Shown here piece after piece: positions 26,628-35,354 of a stretch of DNA of 64,000 nt; position 1 is the stretch's first letter, and every line of letters starts with the position of its first letter. The position numbers and the translations under genes are program-made. This DNA is from SHWC01 sp050173345 (lineage in GTDB: Bacteria > Pseudomonadota > Alphaproteobacteria > UBA828). The stretch is taken from NCBI GenBank assembly GCA_050173345.1, contig JBFXKW010000004.1, forward strand, positions 124,001 through 188,000, written 5' to 3'. The notes under the pieces are model-generated. The model saw nothing but the letters and a program-made list of their open reading frames with translations, did no database searches and had not been told where the DNA came from.

Positions 26628-27569
26628 ATGGCCGTGCCGCCCCTCGTCTTCCACCCCGACTACACCTACCCGCTGCCGCCCGGGCACCGCTTCCCGATGG
26701 GCAAGTTCGGCCGCATCCGGGACGTCCTGGTCGAGGACGGCGTGGTGGCGGCGGACGCCTTCATGACGCCCGAGCCCGCCTCGCGCGAACGGCTCGAGGC
26801 GGCGCATCGGCCGGCCTATGTCGAGGCAATCCTTGCGCTCTCGCTGCCGCGCGCGGCCGAGCGAAGGCTCGGCCTACCCCTGTCAGAGGCGCTGGTGCGG
26901 CGCGCCCGCGCCGCGGTCGGCGGCACCATGCTGTGCGCGCAGCTCGCGCTCGAACGCGGCCTCGCCTGCAACATCGCTGGCGGCAGCCATCACGCGCACC
27001 CCGACCACGGCGCGGGCTTCTGCGTCTTCAACGACGTCGCGGTCGCGATTCGCGCCTTGCAGGACGAGGGCGCGGTCGGACGCGTGCTCGTCTTCGACTG
27101 CGACGTGCACCAGGGCGACGGCACCGCCGCCTTCTTTGCCGACGACCCGAGCGTGTTCACCTGCTCGATCCACTGCGAGGCCAACTACCCCCACACCAAG
27201 GGGCTCTCCGATCTCGACATCGGCCTGAAGCCGGGCACCGGCGACAACGCCTATCTCGCCGTGGTGCGCGACAATTTCGAGACCCTGCTGTCGCGCGTGA
27301 AGCCAGGCCTCGTGTTCTACAACGCGGGCGTCGACCCGCATGGCGACGACCTGCTCGGCCAGCTCACGCTCAGCGATGACGGGCTGATGGCGCGCGACCG
27401 CCATGTGATCGAGACCTGCCTGAAACGCCGCATGCCGCTCGCCTGCGTGGTCGGCGGCGGCTACGGCCACGACCTCGATACGCTGGCGCGCCGCCACTCG
27501 ACCGTGCATCGCGCCGCGGTCGCACTCGCCGCGACGCACGGCCTCGGCCGGCGGACGATCGCCGCCTGA
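26628..27569 (+). CDS. Histone deacetylase superfamily amidohydrolase
   Basis: 313 residues with the zinc hydrolase core of the HDAC/acetoin-utilisation/acetylpolyamine amidohydrolase group. The catalytic pair and metal ligands are visible: GGSHHAHPDHGAGFCVFNDV (HH), VFDCDVHQGDGTAAFF (DxH), YNAGVDPHGDD (Asp) and VVGGGYGHD. It probably deacylates a small molecule or a protein lysine; the substrate is not evident. It lies 10 bp after arsC and about 60 bp before the cupin dioxygenase gene. Confidence 0.92.
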   Translation: MAVPPLVFHPDYTYPLPPGHRFPMGKFGRIRDVLVEDGVVAADAFMTPEPASRERLEAAHRPAYVEAILALSLPRAAERRLGLPLSEALVRRARAAVGGTMLCAQLALERGLACNIAGGSHHAHPDHGAGFCVFNDVAVAIRALQDEGAVGRVLVFDCDVHQGDGTAAFFADDPSVFTCSIHCEANYPHTKGLSDLDIGLKPGTGDNAYLAVVRDNFETLLSRVKPGLVFYNAGVDPHGDDLLGQLTLSDDGLMARDRHVIETCLKRRMPLACVVGGGYGHDLDTLARRHSTVHRAAVALAATHGLGRRTIAA

Positions 27570-27630
27570 GCTTGCCGCCCCGCCCCCGCTCGGCTAAGCA
27601 ATCGAGATCAAAGCAACCGGGAGACGCCCG

Positions 27631-28173
27631 ATGTCGTCATCTACCGCCGCCGCTGCCCATGGCCGCTCCGACGAGCGGGTGCCCTATCAGCTTCCCTTCC
27701 CGCCCGACGTGCAGGCCGAAATCGTGATCCCGAACGCGGCGACAGGGGACGAGCGGCTCTGGGTGCCGCAGGCGCCCGATGTCTGGATCAGGCCGCTGCT
27801 CTTCAACGTCTCGGCCGGCTATTGGATGGTGCTGCTGCGCGTGCGCCGCGCCGGCGTGCTGACCCGCCACCGCCATCCCGGCCCGGTGCACGGCTTCGTG
27901 CTCAAGGGGCGCTGGCACTATCTCGAGCACGACTGGATCGCCGAGGAGGGCTCCTACGTGTTCGAGCCGCCGGGCGAGACCCATACGCTGGTGGTGCCCG
28001 ACGACGTGCCCGAGATGGTCACCTACTTCCAGGTCAACGGCGCGATGATCTATGTCGACCCGCTGGGCCGCGAGACCGGCTACGAGGACGTGCATTCGAA
28101 GATCGAGCTGGCGCGCAAGCACTTCGCCTCGATCGGTCTCGGCGCCGACTACGTCAAGCAGTTCATCCGGTGA
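27631..28173 (+). CDS. 2,4'-dihydroxyacetophenone dioxygenase-like cupin
   Basis: 180 residues. The cupin fold is seen in VRRAGVLTRHRHPGPVHGFV (metal-binding HxH...) and VFEPPGETHTLVVPDD. Residues DERLWVPQAPDVWIRPLLF and GYEDVHSKIELARKHF are characteristic of the DAD-type ring- or C-C-cleaving cupins of aromatic breakdown. The family is diverse, so the exact substrate is open. It starts a run of same-strand genes encoding oxygen-using enzymes that leads into the homogentisate cluster. Confidence 0.82.
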   Translation: MSSSTAAAAHGRSDERVPYQLPFPPDVQAEIVIPNAATGDERLWVPQAPDVWIRPLLFNVSAGYWMVLLRVRRAGVLTRHRHPGPVHGFVLKGRWHYLEHDWIAEEGSYVFEPPGETHTLVVPDDVPEMVTYFQVNGAMIYVDPLGRETGYEDVHSKIELARKHFASIGLGADYVKQFIR

Positions 28174-28208
28174 GCGCGCCCACGCCCGGAGCCGAATAAG
28201 GCCACGCC

Positions 28209-28931
28209 ATGAAGCTGACGCTCAGCCGGCCCGAGTTCCAGGTCATCGACGACGTGCTGCCGCCGGACGCGTTCAAGCAGCTTTGGCGATATGTGCGCGC
28301 CGAGACCTACTGGTTCGTCCACACCGGCGGCTGGGCCAAGGTGTGGCGGCTCGAAGACGGCAACCCGCTCAACGGCGCCCTGACCTACTCCAACCAGGCG
28401 ACCGCGGACGTGTCCAGCCAGAACGGCAAGGTGCAGCTCCCGCCGCACCGCTTCTACCCGAGCGGCGAGGCGATCGACCTCCTGATCGACTTCATCAAGG
28501 CCCATCTAGGTGAATGGACCGCGCTGATCGGTCGCGAGGAGACAGACTGGATCGGCTTCACCATGCGGCCGTTCCTCTATCCGCGCGGCACGGCGCTGTC
28601 ATGGCATGCCGACGAGATCGGCTATACCGGCAGCTACACCTACTACGCGCACCCCTACTGGAACGTCCAATATGGCGGAGAGCTGCTGATCGCCGACCAG
28701 GTCACGCAGATGGGCGGCCTGGAGGAGTATCAGCTCAGGCAGATGGACAACACCGTGGAGAACGAGCGGCTGCTCGCCCACGGCATCGGCACCTACATCC
28801 AGGCCAAGCCCAACCGGCTCATCGTCATGAAGCCCGGCCTCGCACACTGCGTCAAACCGGTCACGCCCGCCGCCGGGGACCGTGCGAGGGCCGGCATCAC
28901 CGGCTTCTTCTTGAGCAAGCCGAAGAGCTAG
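28209..28931 (+). CDS. 2OG-Fe(II) oxygenase family protein
   Basis: 240 residues. The prolyl-4-hydroxylase-like core has the HxD motif in TALSWHADEIGYTGSYTYY, YGGELLIAD in the middle, and the distal His plus Arg in MKPGLAHCVKPVTPAAGDRAR. It should couple 2-oxoglutarate decarboxylation to hydroxylation of an unknown substrate. It follows the cupin dioxygenase by 35 bp and precedes an NTF2-fold protein by the same distance, so the three are likely one transcript. Confidence 0.83.
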   Translation: MKLTLSRPEFQVIDDVLPPDAFKQLWRYVRAETYWFVHTGGWAKVWRLEDGNPLNGALTYSNQATADVSSQNGKVQLPPHRFYPSGEAIDLLIDFIKAHLGEWTALIGREETDWIGFTMRPFLYPRGTALSWHADEIGYTGSYTYYAHPYWNVQYGGELLIADQVTQMGGLEEYQLRQMDNTVENERLLAHGIGTYIQAKPNRLIVMKPGLAHCVKPVTPAAGDRARAGITGFFLSKPKS

Positions 28932-28965
28932 CGCCAAGACCGCACCAAAGACCAGGGAGACCGCG

Positions 28966-29358
28966 ATGACCACCGACGCCAGCGAGATCGCCGCGATCAC
29001 GCGCACGATCGACGATTATTTCAAGGGCATGTACAAGTCGGATCGCGCGCTGATCGAGCGCGCCTTCCACCCCGACGCCGTGATCAACGGCCATTTCGAC
29101 GGCGCGTACCGGCGCCGCACGCGCGACGGCTTCGCCGAGTTCGTCTCGACCGTGCCGGCGCCCGAGAAGAACGGCGTGCCCTACGACATGGCGATCGTCG
29201 CGATCGACGTGGCCGGCAATGCCGCGGTCGTCAAGGTGCGCGACCTCTACCTCAACCGCTATTTCATCGACTATCTGACCCTGCTCAAGTCCGACGGCGC
29301 CTGGAAGATCATCAACAAGACCTACCACCACGAGCCGCCGCTCGGCCCGTCGAGCTGA
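28966..29358 (+). CDS. NTF2-fold (SnoaL/lumazine-binding-like) protein
   Basis: 130 residues with the cone-shaped alpha+beta fold of the NTF2 superfamily: ITRTIDDYFKGMYKSDRALI, HPDAVINGHFDGAY, GNAAVVKVRDLYLNRYFIDY and LLKSDGAWKIINKTYHHEP. Such proteins include isomerases, hydratases and lipoprotein-like binders. The product cannot be assigned a reaction from sequence. The AGGGAGA ribosome site is 7 nt before the ATG. Last gene of the small run that begins at 27631; a family A repeat follows. Confidence 0.85.
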   Translation: MTTDASEIAAITRTIDDYFKGMYKSDRALIERAFHPDAVINGHFDGAYRRRTRDGFAEFVSTVPAPEKNGVPYDMAIVAIDVAGNAAVVKVRDLYLNRYFIDYLTLLKSDGAWKIINKTYHHEPPLGPSS

Positions 29359-29388
29359 GGCCCGTCTGACGCCGGCGCCTGAGAACGT

Positions 29389-29460
29389 CCTCATGCTTCG
29401 ACAGGCTCAGCATGAGGGCTTTAATTTCGGGCCTCATCCTGAGCTTGTCGAAGGATGAGG
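29389..29460 (+). repeat. Dispersed palindromic repeat, family A (copy 2)
   Basis: CTCATGCTTCGACAGGCTCA and CATCCTGAGCTTGTCGAAGG form the inverted arms. It lies between the NTF2-fold gene and the HpaB-like gene and may separate two transcripts. Confidence 0.85.
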
Positions 29461-29501
29461 CCTCCGAACCGACGCGGACTGATGACGATGCGAGACCGCA
29501 C

Positions 29502-30980
29502 ATGCTCCTGACCGGCGCGGACTACCTGGAATCCCTGCGCGACGGCCGCGTGATCTATATCGGCGGCGAGCGGGTCGACGACGTGACCGCGCACCCGGCG
29601 TTCCGCAACGGCGCGCGCTCCTATGCCCGGCTCTACGACGCGCGCCGCGAGCCGAAATATCGCGGCGACCTGACCTATGAGGAGAACGGCGAGCGCTACG
29701 CGGCCTACTATCTCAAGCCGAAAACCAAGGCCGGCCTCGAGCACCGCAGCCGGTGCAGCGCGATCATCGCCGACCTGACTTGCGGCATGATGGGCCGATC
29801 GCCCGATTTCATCGGCGGCTATCTGACCGGCGCCGTGATGCAGCCCGAGGTCTATGACCGCGGCAAGCACAAATTCTCGGCCAACGTGCTCGCCTATTTC
29901 GAGAAATGCCGGAAGGAAGACCTCTTCCTGAGCCACGCGGTGACGCCGCTCCAAGGCAGCAAGGACACCAGGTTCTCCGGCCGCGAGGCGGTGCAGACGC
30001 CGCAGCTCGCGGTCGTCAAGGAGGACGACGCCGGCGTCACGATCAGCGGCATCAAGCTGCTCGCGACCGGCGCCGCGTTCAGCCACGACATCTGGATCGG
30101 CAACATCCAGCCGCTCGCGTCCGGCCACGAGAAGGAATCGATCACCTGCATGGTGCCCAACAACGCGCCCGGCCTCGAGCTCTGGTCGCGCAAGCCGTTC
30201 GAGCGCTACGCGGTGAGCGAGTTCGACAATCCCGTGACCTACCGCTACGACGAGAGCGACTGCATCGTCGTGTGCAAGGACGTACACGTGCCGTGGGAGC
30301 GCGTCTTCACCCATGACGACATCCCGCTCTCGCGCGCGATCTATTTCGAGACGCCGACGCACACGCTCTCCAACCACCAGGCGGCGGTGCGCTACCGCAC
30401 CAAGCTCAAGCTGTTCCTCGGCCTCGCGCGCCGCATCACCCGGACGAACGGCATCGACAAGGTGCCGGCGGTGATGGACGATCTCGGCCACCTCGCCGCG
30501 CTCTACGGCCAGATGTGCGGCATGGTCGAAGGCCAGATCCAAGCCTATGAGACGCTCGGCAACGGCTATCTCAATTACAACCGCTACCTGATGTACGCTT
30601 CGATCTATTTCGCCTACCAGCAATACGACCATTTCGTCGGCAAGGTGCGCGAGCTGTCGGGCGGCAGCGTGCTGCAGATGCCGGCCGACGTCTCGGTGCT
30701 GGACAACCCGGAGACGCGCGAGACCTTCGAATCGCTCTGGCAGGGCCAGGCGGCGAGCGCGCTCGACCGCTTCAAGCTCCAGAAGCTCGCGTGGGACGTG
30801 CTGGCGAGCGAGTTCGCCGGCCGTCATTCGCAGTACGAGCGCTTCTACATGGGCCCGGCCTACATCGTGCGCGCCCACAATTTGCGCGAATGCCCGTGGC
30901 CCGAGGTCGACGACTATACGAGCGGCATCCTCGACGGCTACGGCCCCGGGCCGCTGCTCACCCCGGGGCGCACGGCATAG
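29502..30980 (+). CDS. 4-hydroxyphenylacetate 3-hydroxylase (HpaB)-like flavin monooxygenase
   Basis: 492 residues from ATG 29502 (upstream frame lies in the repeat). It matches the HpaB/acyl-CoA dehydrogenase-like oxygenase family: DYLESLRDGRVIYIGGERVD at the N-terminus, CKDVHVPWERVFTHDD, and SGGSVLQMPADVSVLDNP near the C-terminus. HpaB uses FADH2 from a separate reductase to ortho-hydroxylate phenols; no reductase gene is seen here. Its position just before the homogentisate genes suggests an aromatic substrate, but that is inference. Confidence 0.88.
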   Translation: MLLTGADYLESLRDGRVIYIGGERVDDVTAHPAFRNGARSYARLYDARREPKYRGDLTYEENGERYAAYYLKPKTKAGLEHRSRCSAIIADLTCGMMGRSPDFIGGYLTGAVMQPEVYDRGKHKFSANVLAYFEKCRKEDLFLSHAVTPLQGSKDTRFSGREAVQTPQLAVVKEDDAGVTISGIKLLATGAAFSHDIWIGNIQPLASGHEKESITCMVPNNAPGLELWSRKPFERYAVSEFDNPVTYRYDESDCIVVCKDVHVPWERVFTHDDIPLSRAIYFETPTHTLSNHQAAVRYRTKLKLFLGLARRITRTNGIDKVPAVMDDLGHLAALYGQMCGMVEGQIQAYETLGNGYLNYNRYLMYASIYFAYQQYDHFVGKVRELSGGSVLQMPADVSVLDNPETRETFESLWQGQAASALDRFKLQKLAWDVLASEFAGRHSQYERFYMGPAYIVRAHNLRECPWPEVDDYTSGILDGYGPGPLLTPGRTA

Positions 30981-31016
30981 ACCATCGCAGTTCGAGACCG
31001 CGGGAGGCTTGATCCG

Positions 31017-31943
31017 ATGGCACAGACGGCACGCGAGCGCTGGCCCTCGCTGGCGTTCCCCGATTGGCGCGATACCGCCGGCACCCTGCACATGTGGACG
31101 CAGATCGTCGGCAAGGTCCGGCTCGTCCAATCGCCATGGCTCAACCATTCCTGGCACGCCGCCTTCTACGTCACCGCGCGTGGGCTGACCACCTCGCCGA
31201 TTCCGCATGGCGAGCGGATCTTCCAGATCGACTTCGACTTTCTGGATCACCGGCTGATCGTCTCGACCTGCGACGGCGAGCGAAGCGAGCTCGCGCTGCG
31301 GCCGCAGGCGACCGCCGATTTCTATCGGGACCTGATGCGCACGCTCGACACGCTCGGCCTGCCGGTGAAGATTCATCCGAGGCCGAACGAGGTCGCCAAC
31401 GCGATCCGCTTCGACCAGGACCGCGAGCACGCCTCCTACGATCCGGACGCGGCGCAACGCTTCTGGCGCATCCTCGTGCAGGTCGATCGGGTCTTCCGGG
31501 CGTTCCGCGCCGGGTTCCGCGGCAAGGGCAGCCCGGTACACTTCTTCTGGGGCAGCTTCGACCTGGCGGTCACGCGCTTCTCGGGCCGCGCAGCGCCGGC
31601 CCATCCCGGCGGCTTTCCCAACATGCCGGACGCGGTGACCCGCGAAGCCTATTCGTACGAGGTGAGCAGCGCGGGCTTCTGGACCGGCAGCGACGACATG
31701 CCGGAGCCGATCTTCTATGCCTACGCCTATCCGACCCCAGCCGGCTTCAAGGATGCCGCGGTCCACCCGTCGGCGGCCTATTGGAGCGACTCTCTCGGCG
31801 AGTTCATCCTGCCCTATGAGGCGGTGCGCGGTTCGGATTCGCCCGACGCGACGCTCATGGCCTTTCTCGACAGCACCTACCTGGCCGCGGCCCAGACCGG
31901 CGGCTGGGACCGCGCGCCGCTCGAAATGCCTGGCCGCCCATAG
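31017..31943 (+). CDS. DUF5996 family protein
   Basis: 308 residues. The N-terminus WPSLAFPDWRDTAGTLHMWT, QIVGKVRLVQSPWLNHSWH and GLTTSPIPHGERIFQIDFDF are the signature of DUF5996. Later parts (PVHFFWGSFDLAVTRFSGR and GDDMPEPIFYAYAYP-like stretch) are also family-like. The function is unknown. It sits between the HpaB-like monooxygenase and hppD on the same strand; this may be coincidental, since the family is found in many contexts. Confidence 0.85.
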   Translation: MAQTARERWPSLAFPDWRDTAGTLHMWTQIVGKVRLVQSPWLNHSWHAAFYVTARGLTTSPIPHGERIFQIDFDFLDHRLIVSTCDGERSELALRPQATADFYRDLMRTLDTLGLPVKIHPRPNEVANAIRFDQDREHASYDPDAAQRFWRILVQVDRVFRAFRAGFRGKGSPVHFFWGSFDLAVTRFSGRAAPAHPGGFPNMPDAVTREAYSYEVSSAGFWTGSDDMPEPIFYAYAYPTPAGFKDAAVHPSAAYWSDSLGEFILPYEAVRGSDSPDATLMAFLDSTYLAAAQTGGWDRAPLEMPGRP

Positions 31944-32033
31944 AACCCGCCATCCGCGCGGCCGGTGGACGGCATCCGCCCCGCACCCTACCCTATTAGA
32001 GGCCAGCCCCTTCTCAGCATGGAGTGCGCCGTC

Positions 32034-33089
32034 ATGGCCGACCTCTGGGACAATCCGATGGGCACCGACGGCTTCGAGTTCGTCGAATACACCGCGCCCG
32101 ACCCGGCGGCGCTCGGCGCGCTGTTCGAGCGGCTCGGCTTCCGCGCGAGCGCCCGCCACCGCTCCAAGAACGTGACGCTCTACCGCCAGGGCGAGATCAA
32201 CTTCATCGTCAACGCCGAGCCGGGCAGCTTCGGCCAATCCTTCGCGCGCGTGCACGGCCCCTCGGCCTGCGCCATGGCGTTCCGCGTCAAGGACGCGGCC
32301 AAGGCCTACAAGCTTGCGCTCGAGCGCGGCGCGAAGCCGCATCACGGCGAGGTCGGCCCGATGGAGCTCAACATCCCGGCCATCCAGGGCATCGGCGGCA
32401 GCCTGATCTACCTGGTGGACCGCTATGGCGAGCGCTCGATCTACGATGTCGACTTCGTGCCGCTCGCCAGCTCGGCGGCCGCGCCGGAAGGCGTCGGCCT
32501 CGCCGGCATCGACCACCTCACCCACAACGTGCATCGCGGCCGGCTCGATGCCTGGGCCTCGTTCTACGAGCGGCTCTTCAACTTCCGCGAAATCCGCCAT
32601 TTCGACATCGAGGGCAAGCTGACCGGGCTGCGCAGCCGCGCCATGACGAGCCCTTGCGGCAAGATCCGCATCCCGATCAACGAATCGGCCGACGACAAGT
32701 CGCAGATCGAGGAGTTCCTGCGCGCCTATCACGGAGAAGGCATCCAGCACATCGCGCTGTCGAGCGCGGACATCTGCGCCGCGGTCGAGCGGCTGAGGGA
32801 TGGCAGCGTCGCGTTCCTCACCGTGCCCGATGCCTATTATGGTGGCGTCGATGCCCGCGTGCCCGGCCACGACCAGGATCTCGACCGGCTGCGCCGCTTA
32901 CGCATCCTCATCGACGGCGCGCCGGGCCAGGGCCTTCTCTTGCAGATCTTCACCGAGACCGTGATCGGCCCGATCTTCTTCGAGCTGATCGAGCGGCAGG
33001 GCAATGAGGGCTTCGGCGAGGGCAACTTCAAGGCGCTCTTCGAATCCATGGAGCAGGACCAGATCGCGCGGGGGACACTGAAGGCATGA
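32034..33089 (+). CDS. hppD: 4-hydroxyphenylpyruvate dioxygenase
   Basis: 351 residues from ATG 32034, which has GGAG 9 nt upstream (ATG 32019 is also in frame). It converts 4-hydroxyphenylpyruvate to homogentisate. The Fe(II) ligands are visible in AGIDHLTHNVH, EGIQHIALSS and GLLLQIFTETVIGPIFFEL (two His, one Glu). The C-terminal gate helix GNEGFGEGNFKALFESMEQD is typical. The start of hmgA overlaps its stop (ATGA), so the tyrosine-catabolic genes are translationally linked. Confidence 0.96.
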   Translation: MADLWDNPMGTDGFEFVEYTAPDPAALGALFERLGFRASARHRSKNVTLYRQGEINFIVNAEPGSFGQSFARVHGPSACAMAFRVKDAAKAYKLALERGAKPHHGEVGPMELNIPAIQGIGGSLIYLVDRYGERSIYDVDFVPLASSAAAPEGVGLAGIDHLTHNVHRGRLDAWASFYERLFNFREIRHFDIEGKLTGLRSRAMTSPCGKIRIPINESADDKSQIEEFLRAYHGEGIQHIALSSADICAAVERLRDGSVAFLTVPDAYYGGVDARVPGHDQDLDRLRRLRILIDGAPGQGLLLQIFTETVIGPIFFELIERQGNEGFGEGNFKALFESMEQDQIARGTLKA

Positions 33090-34216
33090 CCAGGGGCATA
33101 CCGCTCGCGAAGAGCGAGGGCACGGCGTCGCGCCAGGCGCACGCCGACCTGCCGGAGGGCACCTATGAGCGCGAGGTCGGCCGCGACGGCTTCTTCGGCC
33201 CGGCGACGCAGTTTCATCACCGCCGCAAGCCGACGAGCTGGCGCCGCATCGAGGGCCCGATGCGCCCGCGTGCGTTCGACGCCGCGCGTGCGGCCGATGA
33301 GGCCGCGTCGCCCTTCGCCGGCACGCCGCTGCTCGGCAACGAACACCTTGAGGTGAGGCTGTGGCGCGCGCGCGAGGCCATGCCGGCGCTCGCCCGCAAT
33401 GCCGATGGCGACATGCTCGCCTTCGTGCACGAGGGCGCCGGCGCGCTCTATTGCGACTACGGCCATCTCGACTATCGCGAGGGCGACTACGTGCTGCTGC
33501 CGCGCGGCACCGCGTGGCGGATCGAGCCAAGCGAGCCGAGCACGTTCCTGCTCATCGAGGCGAGCGGCGACCTGCTCTCCGTGCCGGAGCGCGGCCTGCT
33601 CGGCCAGCAGGCGATCTTCGACCTCGCCAGCCTCGACACGCCGAGGCTCGACGACGCCTTCCGCGCCCAGGACGGCGACCGGCCGTGGCGCATCGAGGTG
33701 AAGCGGCGCGGCGCGCTCTCCACCATCGAATATCCGCACAACCCGCTCGATGCCGTCGGCTGGCACGGCACCCTGATGCCGGTCAGGCTCAACTGGCGCG
33801 ACATCCGCCCGGTGCTGTCCGACCGCATGCACCTGCCGCCCTCGGTGCACGCCACCTTCGCCTGCCGGCAGTTCGTGGTCTGCACCTTCGCGCCGCGCCC
33901 GCTCGAGGGCGACCCCGGCGCGCTCAAGGTGCCCTTCTTCCACGACAATGTGGACTATGACGAGATGATCTTCTATCACCGGGGCTCGTTCTTCTCGCGC
34001 GACAACATCGCGCCCGGCTGGATCACGGTGCACCCGTGCGGCGTCACGCACGGGCCGCACCCGAAGGCGTTCGCCGCCGGCGCGAAGCGGAGCCGCGCCA
34101 ACACCGACGAGGTCGCCGTGATGATCGATTCGCGCGCGCCGATCGAGATCGGCCCGCTGCCGCAAGGCGCCGAATGGGAGGATTACGCGCTGTCCTGGCG
34201 GGAGGGCGGCGCGTGA
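33086..34216 (+). CDS. hmgA: Homogentisate 1,2-dioxygenase (short form)
   Basis: 376 residues, shorter than the roughly 430-445 of classical HmgA. It opens the homogentisate ring to maleylacetoacetate. Likely metal and substrate residues lie in FFHDNVDYDEMIFYHRG and TVHPCGVTHGPHPKAF; the N-terminal MTRGIPLAKSEG and YEREVGRDGFFGPATQFHH match the short bacterial form. The neighbours (hppD, a fumarylacetoacetase-like gene, maiA) support the call strongly. It overlaps both flanking genes by 4 bp (ATGA and GTGA). Confidence 0.9.
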   Translation: MTRGIPLAKSEGTASRQAHADLPEGTYEREVGRDGFFGPATQFHHRRKPTSWRRIEGPMRPRAFDAARAADEAASPFAGTPLLGNEHLEVRLWRAREAMPALARNADGDMLAFVHEGAGALYCDYGHLDYREGDYVLLPRGTAWRIEPSEPSTFLLIEASGDLLSVPERGLLGQQAIFDLASLDTPRLDDAFRAQDGDRPWRIEVKRRGALSTIEYPHNPLDAVGWHGTLMPVRLNWRDIRPVLSDRMHLPPSVHATFACRQFVVCTFAPRPLEGDPGALKVPFFHDNVDYDEMIFYHRGSFFSRDNIAPGWITVHPCGVTHGPHPKAFAAGAKRSRANTDEVAVMIDSRAPIEIGPLPQGAEWEDYALSWREGGA

Positions 34217-35196
34217 GGCTGGCGACGCTGAAGGCGAACGGGCGCGACGGCGTGCTGGTGGTGGTGGACCGCGCCATGCGGCGCGCGCTGAAGGCCGAGG
34301 GCATCGCGGCGACCATGCGCGAGGCGATCGAGAACTGGGCGCAGGCCGAGCCCCGGCTCACCGCGCTCGCCGAGACGCTCGAAGCCGGCAAGGCGCCGCC
34401 GGGCGCCTTCGCCTTCGACCCCGAGGCATGCGCCGCGCCCCTGCCGCGCAGCTTCGCCTTCCTCGACGGCAGCGCCTACCTCAACCACATCGAGCTGGCG
34501 CGCCGCGCCCGCGGCGATTCGCTGCCCGATACGCTCGAGAGCGACCCGCTCATGTACCAGGGCTGCGCCGACCAGCTGCTCGGCCCGCGCGACCCGATCC
34601 CGGGCGAGGAATCCTGGGGGCTCGACTTCGAAGCCGAGAGCGCGGTGATCCTCGACGACGTGCCGATGGGCGTGACGCCGGAGGAGGCCGCCACGCACAT
34701 CAAGCTGGTCATGCTGCTGAACGACATCTCGGCGCGCCGCCTGGTGCCCGCCGAGCTCGCCAAGGGCTTCGGCTTCCTGCACGGCAAGCCGCCGAGCTCG
34801 TTCTCGCCGGTCGCGGCGACACCCGACTCGCTCGGCGCCGACTGGGACGGCGCGCGGCTGCACGGCCGGCTCGTCTCGACCTTCAACGGCACCCGCTTCG
34901 GCTCGCCTGACGCCGCCGTCGACATGCACTTCTCGTTCCCCGACCTCATCGCGCACGCGGCGAAGACGCGGCCGCTCGGCGCCGGCACCATCATCGGCTC
35001 CGGCACGGTGTCGAACGCCGACCGCGCGACCGGCTCGTCCTGCCTGCTCGAGCGCCGCATGATCGAAAAGATCGAGACCGGCAAGGTGACCACTGCCCTG
35101 ATGAAGCCGGGCGACCGCATCCGCATCGAGATGCTCGACGCCAACGGCGATTCCGTCTTCGGCGCGATCGACCAGGTGGTAGTGGCGCGCGGCTGA
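34213..35196 (+). CDS. Fumarylacetoacetate hydrolase family protein
   Basis: 327 residues from GTG 34213, overlapping the hmgA stop as GTGA. FAH-family metal site residues are visible in SWGLDFEAESAVILDDVPMG; HIKLVMLLNDISARRL, GFGFLHGKPPSSFSPV and LGAGTIIGSGTVSNAD are typical. In this setting it should be the fumarylacetoacetase that splits fumarylacetoacetate into fumarate and acetoacetate, completing tyrosine breakdown. Confidence 0.92.
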   Translation: MRLATLKANGRDGVLVVVDRAMRRALKAEGIAATMREAIENWAQAEPRLTALAETLEAGKAPPGAFAFDPEACAAPLPRSFAFLDGSAYLNHIELARRARGDSLPDTLESDPLMYQGCADQLLGPRDPIPGEESWGLDFEAESAVILDDVPMGVTPEEAATHIKLVMLLNDISARRLVPAELAKGFGFLHGKPPSSFSPVAATPDSLGADWDGARLHGRLVSTFNGTRFGSPDAAVDMHFSFPDLIAHAAKTRPLGAGTIIGSGTVSNADRATGSSCLLERRMIEKIETGKVTTALMKPGDRIRIEMLDANGDSVFGAIDQVVVARG

Positions 35197-35228
35197 CGAT
35201 ATCGAAGGGGCTCGATACTTCCCTTCTT

Positions 35229-35322
35229 CGTCATGCCCCGCGCAGGCGGGGCATCCAGGAATCCTCGGCAACCACAGTGCCGCCGCCCCTGGATGCCCCG
35301 GTCAAGCCGGGGCATGACGAGA
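35229..35322 (+). repeat. Dispersed palindromic repeat, family B (copy 4)
   Basis: CGTCATGCCCCGCGCAGGCG and GGTCAAGCCGGGGCATGACG are the arms; the core CAGGAATCCTCGGCAACCAC with AGTGCCGCCGCCCCTGGA is nearly identical to the copy at 15.1 kb. It interrupts the homogentisate gene cluster just before maiA. Confidence 0.85.
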
Positions 35323-35354
35323 GAATGGCCGGAGCACCGAGACCGGAGGCCGCG

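Noticed and set aside
29421..32870. A 1149-residue open frame on the minus strand
   Set aside because: It is antisense to hppD, DUF5996 and the HpaB-like gene, is biased to Arg/Ala/Glu/Asp, and lacks motifs. Long antisense frames are expected at this GC content.
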